Assembly (NCBI RefSeq): GCF_900104485.1
Contig: NZ_FMXQ01000006.1
Location: 62,001 to 126,000, forward strand
From: Bauldia litoralis
GTDB lineage: Bacteria; Pseudomonadota; Alphaproteobacteria; Rhizobiales; Kaistiaceae
DNA: 64,000 bases
Direction: 5' to 3'
The notes beneath the pieces were generated by a model that saw only the letters and a program-made list of their open reading frames with translations, was not told the origin of the DNA and made no database searches. The translations under genes were made by a program, and so were the position numbers. Shown one piece after another: positions 56,401 through 64,000 of the stretch. Position 1 is the stretch's first letter. Each line of letters begins with the position of its first letter.

Positions 56401-59189
56401 CGCTGACCGGCGGCGGCACGCTGGCGATCCACAATGGCGAGGCGCGCTATGTCAATCCGCGCGCGGCGAACCTGGTGATCCGGGCCTCCGACCTCGGCCA
56501 GCAATTCAGCGAGGAGCAGCTTCGCGACCTCTTCGCCAGCTATATCGACGGTGGTTCGATGAGCTTCACCGAGGCGGAAGCGGCCTTTTCGATCGCCGCC
56601 GGAACGCTGCGGATGCAGAACATGACGGTCAAGACCGGCGCGGCCGGGGCGTCGGGCAGCGCGGCGATCGACCTCAATACGCTGACCATCGACAGCGACT
56701 GGACGCTGACCCTCGACCCCGGCAACATCGACAACAACGAGGGCTCGCCGCCGCAGGTCGGCATCGTCTTCCGCGGGCCGCTGTCCGAGCCGACCCGGAT
56801 CTTCGACGTTCTCCAGTTCAACTCCTACCTCAACATCCGGCAGGAAGAGCGGATCCAGCAGATCCTGATCCTCGAGGAAGAGGCGCGGCTCGAGAAGGAC
56901 CGGCTCAACCGGCTGCGTCGCAAGCTGCGCGAGGATGCCGAGCGCCGCGAGCGCGAGGAGGAGGAAGCGCGCCAGGCGCGGGTCGATGCCGCCGCCAGCG
57001 CCCAGGCGCTGCACATCATGCGCGCGCGCCAGGCCGAGGCGCGGGCGGCTGCCGAGACGGCGGCGTGGTGGGAGCGGATGACCGCGGCGGCGGACGAGAA
57101 GGCGGCGGCCGAGGGCGCCGCGGCGGACGCGGCCGAGGCGGCCGAGGCCGAGAAGCAGCAGGCGGCGGCCGCCATGGAGGCGGTCGAGACCTTGCGGGTC
57201 GCGATCACCGCGGCGGGCGACGCGCAACGCCTGGCGACCGGCGAACTGGCCGAGGCGAGCGCGGCGATGGCCGCGGCCGAGCAGGTCGTCGCCGACCGGC
57301 GGGCGGCGCTCGCCAGCGCCGAGGCCCGTGCGACCGCGGCAGCCCAGGCGGTAGAAGATGCCAACGCCGCGCTGGAACAGGCCGAGGCAAACCGCGATGC
57401 ATCCGGCGGAGATGCCGGCAGCGCGGCGGCCGACGTCGAGGCGGCGCGCGCCGCGCTGGCTGCGGCCGAAGAGCAGGTGGCGATCGCCCGGGCGGCGGCC
57501 GATGAGGCCGTGGCGCGGGCCGACGAACGCGCCGATCGCGCCGCGGCGCTTGAGGAAGCGGCGCGGATCGCGAGCGAAGAGCGCGCTGCGGCGGCGACCG
57601 ATGCCGACGTCAAGGCCGATACCGAAGTGGCGGCTACCGAACAGCGGAAGCAGGCCGAGGAGACCGCCGAAGCGACGGCCAGCCGGGCGGCTGAGGCAGA
57701 GGCCGAGGCCAGTCGGGCGGATGCGGCCATGGCGGCCGCCGTTGGGCTGGCTGGACAGTTCGACGTGACGCTGACCCAGGCGCAGGACGATGCTGCCGCG
57801 GCTGTCGTTGCGGCCGAGGCCGCCGAGGCGGACCTGATCGTCGCACAGCAAAGGCTGGCGGCGGCGGAGGAAGCCGAGGCTGCGTTGACCGCAACCGTCG
57901 CCGAACTCGAGAAAGCCGAGGCCGTGCCGGTCGATGACGCTACGCCCGGTATCGACGCCTTCGACATGAGCGATGAGGCGGATGCCGGGAATGCACAGTT
58001 GGAGACGGCCCGCGCCGATCTGCAGGCTGCCAGGTCTCGTGTCGATGCGGCGCGGGAAGAGCTGGATTACGCCGAGACGCGGGTCGCCGAGGCGGCAGAG
58101 GCCAAGGTGTCCACTGCCTTGCGGGCCGACGCGGCAGTGATTGCCCGCGACGATGCGGTGGCGAAGGCCGAGTCGCTTGTCGCGCCGGCCGATGTGGCGC
58201 GCGACGAGGCCGTGAAGGCGCGCTCCGATGCCTCCGTCGCGGCGCTGACCGCGGAGGCCGCGGGGACTGCGGCGGACAATGCTGCTGCGGCGGCGGAAGC
58301 AGCAAGGGTGCTGGCGGCGGAAAAGGAACAGGCCTACCAGGTCGCGGCCAATGCTGCGGCGGAAGCCCGGTCGGCGGCCGAGCAGGCGGCCCTGGAGGCT
58401 GACGCTACCGAAACGGCGGCCGCGAATGCGGCGACGGCGCTGGCCGATGCGCGGGCTGTCGTCGAGGCGGCCTCCGGTGATCGCAGCACCGCCGAGCAGC
58501 GTCTGGCGAACGCCGAGGCGGCCGTGTTAGCGGCCGTCGACGCCCGGGCGCGGGCGATCGACGGAATGGAGCAGGCGGCGTCCGCCGTCGACATCGCCGC
58601 TGAGGCGCTGGCCGAGGCTGAAACCGCGCTGGCCGATGCGTCCGCCGTGGTCGCGGAGAAGACGGCGCAGGAGAATGAAGCGCTGGATCGGGGACGCGCT
58701 GCGCTCGCCGAATTCCGTGCAGCGCAGGACGCCGCGACAGAGGCGGCGCTCAAGGCCGAAGCGGCCGAAGCGGCGGCGCGCGAGGCGGCGCAGCGGGCAG
58801 CGGCGTTGCCGCGCGGCTGGGTCGAGGGCCAGGTGAGGGGCGACCGGGCGGAAGCCCCGGCCGACGCCACCGTCATCACTGGCTCGGCCGCCGACGCGAC
58901 CCCGGTCGCGGACCCGGCGCCTGAACCGGACCCCATCGTCGTCGCCGAGCCCGAGCCCGAGCCGGAGCCGGAAGCCGAACCGGAACCCGTGCCGGCGTCG
59001 CTCACCGACGCGCCGGCCGACGAGGACGAGGAGACCGCGTTGACGATCGAGCTCCTGCCGCCGACGGTATTGCCCCGGCCACGACCGGACCGTGCGGCCG
59101 AGACCGCGCTGGATGCATCGACGCCCGTCGCCGACCCGGTCCGGCTGCCGACCGACGCGGACCCGCTGGTCATCACGCCGCCGAACTGA
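53475..59189 (+). CDS. AsmA-family protein with giant Ala-rich coiled-coil extension
   Basis: AsmA proteins are inner-membrane-anchored bridges for lipid transport to the outer membrane. The 1904-aa product has one N-terminal helix (SLAVIALFAALIGPWFINWDD), an AsmA/chorein-like beta-rich periplasmic region to about residue 1115 (ending FNSYLNIRQEERIQ), a helical part rich in Ala and Glu (about 1120-1775) and an acidic Pro-rich tail. Relatives usually have a much shorter tail. The start is probably CTG 53475: AGGAGG stands six bases before it, whereas GTG 53490 is 21 bases from that site and would lose five residues. Confidence 0.88.
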   Translation: MSRLLVILGSLAVIALFAALIGPWFINWDDYKANFEAQAEKILGQPVRVVGTADASILPSPSLTFTNVEVGDTEGQPMMTVERFAVTIELLPLMQGEIQVISMKLEKPTVRVSIDDVGQVDWFHRSEASRDLNPDSVVLNGVEVHDGTVIYTDAGAGSTVRLNDIQASIEARTLSGPWRIEGSYADEGIPVQFTVATGRRNDDGSLRVKFDATPAQWPVAIGTDGVIAGSEDGPTYEGTYNLTQIVAAEGREAGDSPGWRSEGSFNLTRDRLVIDKAILTEGPPDRPSSLAGSMTVELGKEARFEATMQARQLDLDRSLGEGPTKPVEVGAAANSFVEWLAGVPVPPIPGRVRFNVPGIVVGGSVIQDVRFVAMPEDAGWQIEGLQARLPGQATFQADGRLSTGENVGFGGVVRLAVGQPATFANWWRGKSSGGAGRLLAPFDLSGRATVNLGGIAVEGMTTRIGDATITGGFSWSRATAELSERKLRTDLQADRLDFIQIKALAELLGGRDFTDATAIADSYAIKLSASEMAIEDVRMRGVMIDAAFAGGGLAVNGIEVGDIGGASLKVTRGQIDDVLTEPLGRIEAQLTAGTLTGLARVVDRVIPDTRFSRWFLETAPSLAPASLSLTIDSVMEDGAPNSRLDIKGSAGATNFDSSIELAGAPTSWRNGRASFTGSLTSYDAVGVARQVGLEPVGPTIGGARISVTAAGIPSKGLESTLQGSFGGLTLESAGTLVLAADLPPTFAGSFDLETDNVEPLINMVGLGIPGAALGTPVALAGDITSLGPSAEVVWTNGQIAGHAVSGKVRVATRADGGIRLDEGDLQIDTVDAGWIASLGLGFAPLPTGDPEAPWSKTPFAEPTFGQLEAAIDVATEELTLGNSMRVSNARLAVALEPNRVAFDVLSGEVLGGSVVGGFTIRNVGGNANVAGRLSLVDGNLDTIIWQRAGRAVATGTLDMSADFEATGRSPSGLISSLTGGGTLAIHNGEARYVNPRAANLVIRASDLGQQFSEEQLRDLFASYIDGGSMSFTEAEAAFSIAAGTLRMQNMTVKTGAAGASGSAAIDLNTLTIDSDWTLTLDPGNIDNNEGSPPQVGIVFRGPLSEPTRIFDVLQFNSYLNIRQEERIQQILILEEEARLEKDRLNRLRRKLREDAERREREEEEARQARVDAAASAQALHIMRARQAEARAAAETAAWWERMTAAADEKAAAEGAAADAAEAAEAEKQQAAAAMEAVETLRVAITAAGDAQRLATGELAEASAAMAAAEQVVADRRAALASAEARATAAAQAVEDANAALEQAEANRDASGGDAGSAAADVEAARAALAAAEEQVAIARAAADEAVARADERADRAAALEEAARIASEERAAAATDADVKADTEVAATEQRKQAEETAEATASRAAEAEAEASRADAAMAAAVGLAGQFDVTLTQAQDDAAAAVVAAEAAEADLIVAQQRLAAAEEAEAALTATVAELEKAEAVPVDDATPGIDAFDMSDEADAGNAQLETARADLQAARSRVDAAREELDYAETRVAEAAEAKVSTALRADAAVIARDDAVAKAESLVAPADVARDEAVKARSDASVAALTAEAAGTAADNAAAAAEAARVLAAEKEQAYQVAANAAAEARSAAEQAALEADATETAAANAATALADARAVVEAASGDRSTAEQRLANAEAAVLAAVDARARAIDGMEQAASAVDIAAEALAEAETALADASAVVAEKTAQENEALDRGRAALAEFRAAQDAATEAALKAEAAEAAAREAAQRAAALPRGWVEGQVRGDRAEAPADATVITGSAADATPVADPAPEPDPIVVAEPEPEPEPEAEPEPVPASLTDAPADEDEETALTIELLPPTVLPRPRPDRAAETALDASTPVADPVRLPTDADPLVITPPN

Positions 59190-59196
59190 GGCCCGG

Positions 59197-59415
59197 TCAG
59201 CCGTCTGGCGCGGCGATTTTCCGATAATGCTGGAGCACGAAGATCCGGATCGCCGAGGACAGGTTGACCTGTTCGGGCCGCTCGCGGTCGATGTCGGCGA
59301 TCACCGCGGCGACGCTCCGCTTCCGGCTTTCGGCGATTTCAGTCAGGCCGTCCCAGAACGGGTCTTCCACCGAGACGCTGGTGCGATGGCCGGCGATGGA
59401 GATCGACCGCTTCAT
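59197..59415 (-). CDS. ribbon-helix-helix domain protein
   Basis: The 72-aa product starts MKRSISIAGHRTSVSVEDPF and continues WDGLTEIAESRKRSVAAVIADIDRERP. This is the pattern of small rhizobial RHH_4 proteins, whose beta strand and two helices bind DNA as dimers. It is the last gene of the sspB-fumC-DUF4169 operon, 11 bp after DUF4169. It is not accompanied by a toxin, so an antitoxin role is unlikely. Target sites are unknown. Confidence 0.85.
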   Translation of the reverse strand: MKRSISIAGHRTSVSVEDPFWDGLTEIAESRKRSVAAVIADIDRERPEQVNLSSAIRIFVLQHYRKIAAPDG

Positions 59416-59426
59416 CGAAAGAGCGC

Positions 59427-59615
59427 TCAGGTGTCGTCCGGCTCGCGGCGATGACCCTCAATGTGACGGTCGGCCTGCGTCCGTTGAGCCTGCTCGACCT
59501 CTCTCTGGGTCTTCGTCAGGCCGTGGCGGCGGCGGTTCTCGGCGGCTTGCTCGTCCTTTCCGGCGCGGCTTTTCGCCTTGCGGAAGCGGCGGAGATTGAC
59601 GACCTCGCCGGTCAT
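59427..59615 (-). CDS. DUF4169 family protein
   Basis: The 62-aa basic protein MTGEVVNLRRFRKAKSRAGK followed by ENRRRHGLTKTQREVEQAQR matches the DUF4169 pattern (EIVNLRRxRKAKxR). Its start lies one base after the fumC stop on the minus strand, so it is cotranslated with fumC. The function is unknown, but the association with fumC and an RHH gene is recurrent in rhizobia. Confidence 0.85.
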   Translation of the reverse strand: MTGEVVNLRRFRKAKSRAGKDEQAAENRRRHGLTKTQREVEQAQRTQADRHIEGHRREPDDT

Positions 59616-59616
59616 C

Positions 59617-61047
<1,431 letters not shown>

Positions 61048-61052
61048 GATGC

Positions 61053-61634
61053 TCAGTTCTTCTTGCGGAAGGCGTCGAGGCTGACGACCTGCGCGTCGTT
61101 GGCCGGGGGGCCGTCGTCGGCAGTCTCGTCATCGGAATCGGGGGCGGCTTCGGCGGCCGTCTCGGCGACGGGAAGCGGCAGCGGCGTCGGCGCGACATCC
61201 GTGTTGGTGGAGGCTGGCTGCTCCTCGTCATTGTCCTCGAGGACGCGCGGCGACTCGCCAGGCAGCTCACCGGGCTTGGTGGCGATCTCGAATTGCAGGC
61301 CAAACTGGACCGAGGGATCGAGGAAGCCCTTCACTGCGGTGAAGGGGACATGAAGCCGCTCCGGCACGCCATCGAAGGACAGCCCGATATCGAAGGCATG
61401 CTCGGTCACCGCCAGATCCCAATACTGGTGCTGGACGACGATGGTCATGTCCTCGGGATACTGGGCCAGAAGACGGCTGGAAACCCGGACGCCGGGGGCG
61501 TGGGTGGCGAAACTGATGAAAAAGTGATGCTCGCCCGGAAGTCCGGTGCGCGCGACCTCGGAGAGGACCTTGCGGACAACGCCGCGCAATGCGTCCTGAG
61601 CGAGGATGTCGTAGCGGATTAAATCTTCGGCCAT
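61053..61634 (-). CDS. sspB: ClpXP protease adaptor SspB (alpha type)
   Basis: SspB grips ssrA-tagged proteins and hands them to ClpXP. The 193-aa protein has a conserved core (residues about 1-125: [66 protein letters not shown]), a flexible acidic linker, and a C-terminal ClpX-binding peptide ([14 protein letters not shown]). The ssrA gene that encodes the tag lies directly upstream on the same strand. Confidence 0.92.
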   Translation of the reverse strand: MAEDLIRYDILAQDALRGVVRKVLSEVARTGLPGEHHFFISFATHAPGVRVSSRLLAQYPEDMTIVVQHQYWDLAVTEHAFDIGLSFDGVPERLHVPFTAVKGFLDPSVQFGLQFEIATKPGELPGESPRVLEDNDEEQPASTNTDVAPTPLPLPVAETAAEAAPDSDDETADDGPPANDAQVVSLDAFRKKN

Positions 61635-61701
61635 GACCCCGATACCACGTCGGGACCGTCCGGCCCCAGGCTACCAATTCGGAGCGACACCGGCCCCGGG
61701 C

Positions 61702-61733
61702 AAAAGTGGAGGCTTCTGTTGCCAGGTGCCTCC
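61702..61733 (-). terminator. rho-independent terminator of ssrA
   Basis: On the minus strand GGAGGC (61733-61728) pairs with GCCTCC (61713-61708) and is followed by A-C-TTTT. It would end the tmRNA precursor and leave about 70 bases before sspB. Confidence 0.65.
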
Positions 61734-62028
61734 GAACCCCGCCTTACGGTGCAAACCGCAAGGGCTTCAGATGAGGATACATCACTGCATTACGCAGCGA
61801 GGCGTGCCTCTGCATAGTTGTCGTTTGCAACTACAATTTGGCCCGATAACGGCGGGTACCATGCCGGGCAAAAGCTCACCCTTTACGCCCTCGTCGATCC
61901 TATTTCGCCCCCGCCGGAAACCGCTCGCGGTCCTTGAACGGGTTCTGGTGGAGGCGCCGGGTACTGCCCCCGGGTCCGCAGGGTTTATTACGATGGCAGT
62001 TTATCGCCATATCCGGATTGCTCCGGCA
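61702..62028 (-). ncRNA. ssrA: tmRNA, permuted two-piece type
   Basis: tmRNA rescues stalled ribosomes and tags the product. Reading the minus strand, the tag codons at 61828-61790 give ANDNYAEARLAA then TAA, a known alphaproteobacterial tag. The 5' acceptor strand GGGGGCG at about 61912 pairs with CGCCTCC before CCA at 61946-61948. In the gene the CCA end comes first, separated from the coding piece by about 33 bases, so the gene is permuted and processed into acceptor (about 62028-61946) and coding (61912 onward) RNAs. TATATT at 62040-62035 is a likely -10 box. The ends are approximate. Confidence 0.92.
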
Positions 62029-62096
62029 CTGACGAATATAGGGATTCGCGGGCGGGTTGGGAAGGACCGACGCGGCCGCCGCCAAATTCCGCCTGC

Positions 62097-62531
62097 CTAG
62101 GCGGCTGGCAGCCGTTCCCAGATGAGCTCGGCGGTAATCTCCCGTCCCTGATGGATAATCGGGTCGGTGCTCAGCACCAGCCGGTCGCCATCGAAGCGGA
62201 CATGGCGTTTCTGGCTGCTCCCGACCCAGTTCGGGAAGGAAGAAAGGGTGACGTGGTGGAGGACATGGTCGCCGCGGAATTCGTAGCGGCCGGCATAGGC
62301 GATCATCGACTTCATCGCCGCGACATCCTCCTCGGTCGAGCCGCCGGCCATGTCCTCGGTGGCGTAGCGCGGCCGATCGGCCCGGGCGATATGGACCATC
62401 ATGTGGCCGTCGCCCGTATAGGTAACAATGCCGATCGCATCCTGCCCGAGCGGATAGACCCTGTCGCCGTCGGCGGTTTCGTTATGCCAGCCTATCAGCC
62501 GCCAGGTTCCCGTCAGGGGCGATTCCGTCAT
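62097..62531 (-). CDS. lipocalin-like domain protein
   Basis: The 144-aa product matches the lipocalin-like (Lipocalin_5) pattern. It opens LTGTWRLIGWHNETADGDRV, then YPLGQDAIGIVTYTGDGHMMVHIARADR, a beta-rich middle (AYAGRYEFRGDHVLHHVTLS) and a late SFPNWVGSSQKRHVRFDGDRLVL. No signal peptide is present, so it is cytoplasmic. The ligand is unknown. It is divergent from the Bcr/CflA exporter. Confidence 0.85.
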   Translation of the reverse strand: MTESPLTGTWRLIGWHNETADGDRVYPLGQDAIGIVTYTGDGHMMVHIARADRPRYATEDMAGGSTEEDVAAMKSMIAYAGRYEFRGDHVLHHVTLSSFPNWVGSSQKRHVRFDGDRLVLSTDPIIHQGREITAELIWERLPAA

Positions 62532-62641
62532 CGTTTCTGTCCTTCAATGCGCCGGTCGGCGATCCGGGTTCATGCCGGAATCATAGCAGCTTGCCCATGC
62601 CTCGACGGCCATCGCTTGCTGTCGGGCCGGGCGACCCTACA

Positions 62642-62654
62642 TTGCAATGCAGCA
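62642..62654 (+). promoter_or_regulatory. TGC-rich motif, copy 4 (TTGCAATGCAGCA)
   Basis: A perfect TGC-NN-TGCAGCA motif 69 bases before the Bcr/CflA exporter gene and immediately followed by a TTGACC hexamer, a possible -35 box. Confidence 0.42.
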
Positions 62655-62723
62655 TTGACCGGGATATTATATTTCTTCATTCGTCCGCCTGACCGGCCGG
62701 GCACTCCAGAAAGTCATAATCAA

Positions 62724-63938
62724 ATGGCGAGCTTCGCGCGAAACGCGATTGTTCTCGGGCTGCTTTCGGCTGTCGGGCCGTTTGCGATCGACATGTATCT
62801 GCCAGCGCTGCCGGAGATTGGCGCCGATCTCAATGCAGAACCGGGCGTGGTGCAACTCAGTGTCCTGGCCTTTTTCGCCGCGGTCGGGCTCTGCCAGATG
62901 ATCTACGGGCCGCTGTCCGACATGTTCGGCCGACGCCGGCCGCTGTTCGTCGGCATGATCCTCTATACCATCGGCGGTATCGGCTGCGCCCTGGCGCCGA
63001 CCATCGAGATGCTGATCGCCATGCGGTTCCTGCAGGGCGTCGGCGCCTGCGCCGGCATGTCGATCCCGCGCGCGGTGGTCCGCGACCTGCACACCGGTCC
63101 GGACGCGGCGCGGCTGATGTCACTGGTCATGCTGGTGTTCAGCGTCTCGCCGATGCTGGCGCCGATGTTCGGCAGCGTGATCAGCGAGTTCGTCGGTTGG
63201 CGCGCGGTGTTCTGGGTTCTCGCGGGCCTCGGCATCCTGGGTCTGACCCTGGCGGTCACGTCGCTGAAGGAAACGCGGCCGCCGGAGGCGCGGATCGCCA
63301 GCAGTTGGGGCTCCGCCTACGGCAATTACGGTCGGCTGCTGCTCGACCGCTATTTCCTCGGCGTGTCGTTCATCGGCGGCTTCGGCATGGCCGCCTTCTT
63401 CTCCTACCTGACCGGCGCGTCCTTCCTGTTCATCGACCACTTCGGGCTGAGCGCGATCGAGTTCAGCATCATTTTCGCCTCTAATGCCTTCGCCTTCATC
63501 GGCACGGCGCAGTTGAACGGCTATCTCGGACGGCGGTTCGGCCTGGCCCGGGTCGTCCTTGCGGCGGCAACGGCCTTCGCCGCCTTCACGATGGTTTTGC
63601 TCGCGCTGACATTCGTCGGTGGGGAAAACCTGTTCGTCCTGTGGTTCATGCTGTTGATCAGCTTCGGCTGCCTCGGGCTGGTTGTCCCGTCGACACTGGT
63701 CCTGGCGCTCGACGACTACGGCAAGATCGCCGGTACCGCCGCGTCGCTGCTCGGCACACTGCAAATGCTGCTCGGCGCGGGCTTCACCGCGTTGGTCAGC
63801 CTGTTCGCCGACGGGTCGCCACGGCCGATGGTGGCAGCGATCGCCGTCTGCGGCGCGATGGCGGCGACGCTGGCCTGGGTGACGCTCGGGCCGCGCAGCG
63901 GCCGCGGTGGCAAGCCGATCCCGGCACCGGCCGAATAA
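62724..63938 (+). CDS. Bcr/CflA-family multidrug efflux MFS transporter
   Basis: The 404-aa protein has twelve hydrophobic helices. It shows the Bcr/CflA opening GPFAIDMYLPALPEIGADL, the MFS loop GPLSDMFGRRRPLFVGM, and the antiporter-like segment FLQGVGACAGMSIPRAVVRDL. It exports drugs such as bicyclomycin or sulfonamides in characterised relatives; the substrate here is not known. ATG 62724 is chosen because it gives the family N-terminus. Confidence 0.9.
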   Translation: MASFARNAIVLGLLSAVGPFAIDMYLPALPEIGADLNAEPGVVQLSVLAFFAAVGLCQMIYGPLSDMFGRRRPLFVGMILYTIGGIGCALAPTIEMLIAMRFLQGVGACAGMSIPRAVVRDLHTGPDAARLMSLVMLVFSVSPMLAPMFGSVISEFVGWRAVFWVLAGLGILGLTLAVTSLKETRPPEARIASSWGSAYGNYGRLLLDRYFLGVSFIGGFGMAAFFSYLTGASFLFIDHFGLSAIEFSIIFASNAFAFIGTAQLNGYLGRRFGLARVVLAAATAFAAFTMVLLALTFVGGENLFVLWFMLLISFGCLGLVVPSTLVLALDDYGKIAGTAASLLGTLQMLLGAGFTALVSLFADGSPRPMVAAIAVCGAMAATLAWVTLGPRSGRGGKPIPAPAE

Positions 63939-63950
63939 CGATCGATGGGG

Positions 63951-63970
63951 CGGGGTGGTTGTCCACCCCG
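63951..63970 (+). terminator. stem-loop after the Bcr/CflA gene
   Basis: CGGGGTGG (63951-63958) pairs with CCACCCCG (63963-63970) around a TTGT loop, 12 bases after the stop. No T-run follows, so it is only a candidate. Confidence 0.45.
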
Positions 63971-64000
63971 GCCCGGCGGAGTCATGCTGCCGGGCGAAGA

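Noticed and set aside
54894-57851. 985-codon open frame on the minus strand opposite the AsmA-family gene
   Set aside because: Low-complexity antisense of Ala/Glu-rich codons with no start context or domain.
59197-59615. RHH and DUF4169 genes as a toxin-antitoxin pair
   Set aside because: The small basic DUF4169 protein has no toxin fold and the pair is a recurrent tail of the fumC operon.
61633-62100. 155-codon plus-strand open frame opposite ssrA
   Set aside because: It is antisense to the tmRNA; the RNA signature (tag codons, acceptor pairing, terminator) is far stronger.

Overview
The window is chromosomal DNA of a GC-rich alphaproteobacterium, most likely Hyphomicrobiales (Rhizobiales) or a close relative. 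Four features support this: an rnpB-mraZ junction leading into a complete division and cell-wall (dcw) cluster; a long FtsZ with a Pro/Gln-rich linker ending in EIPAFLRRQ; a permuted two-piece tmRNA with the tag ANDNYAEARLAA next to an alpha-type SspB; and a tight sspB-fumC-DUF4169-ribbon-helix-helix operon. No plasmid, phage or complete insertion sequence was seen.

Region 1 (1-24.0 kb, all plus strand) holds the 3' end of RNase P RNA, a four-repeat MraZ operator, then mraZ-rsmH-ftsL-ftsI-murE-murF-mraY-murD-ftsW-murG-murC-murB, mostly joined by ATGA/TGATG overlaps. A vapBC toxin-antitoxin pair interrupts the cluster. It resumes with ddl-ftsQ-ftsA-ftsZ and continues into lpxC, bamD and recN. 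Together these genes make lipid II, assemble the divisome, start lipid A synthesis and build the outer-membrane assembly machine.

Region 2 (24.0-44.1 kb) mixes housekeeping genes (ligA, an Xaa-Pro aminopeptidase, prmA, a UvrD/PcrA helicase) with accessory and envelope genes. These include an ionotropic-glutamate-receptor-like channel, a TetR/MBL-fold divergent pair with palindromic operators, an EF-hand secreted protein, a PRC-barrel protein, a GHSKG alpha/beta-hydrolase-like protein, a DUF1127 peptide, a DUF1194 protein, a GH17-like enzyme fused to RTX repeats, a tandem pair of related small Cys-containing secreted proteins, two micro-ORFs, and an HtrA-type protease without a PDZ domain.

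Region 3 (44.1-46.9 kb) is the clearest accessory island. It carries an AT-richer stand-alone SIR2-like gene followed by about 1.6 kb of non-coding DNA packed with six paired-hairpin (REPIN/MITE-like) elements and one possible dispersed repeat.

Region 4 (46.9-64 kb) carries a ClC chloride channel, a methyltransferase divergent from a GlxA-type regulator, a DMT exporter, an FAD-linked D-2-hydroxyacid dehydrogenase and a giant AsmA-family protein with an Ala-rich coiled-coil extension of about 650 residues. On the minus strand follow ssrA-sspB-fumC-DUF4169-RHH, then a lipocalin-like protein, and on the plus strand a Bcr/CflA exporter. A TGC-rich 12-13 bp motif recurs in front of four unrelated genes and may mark a shared regulon.
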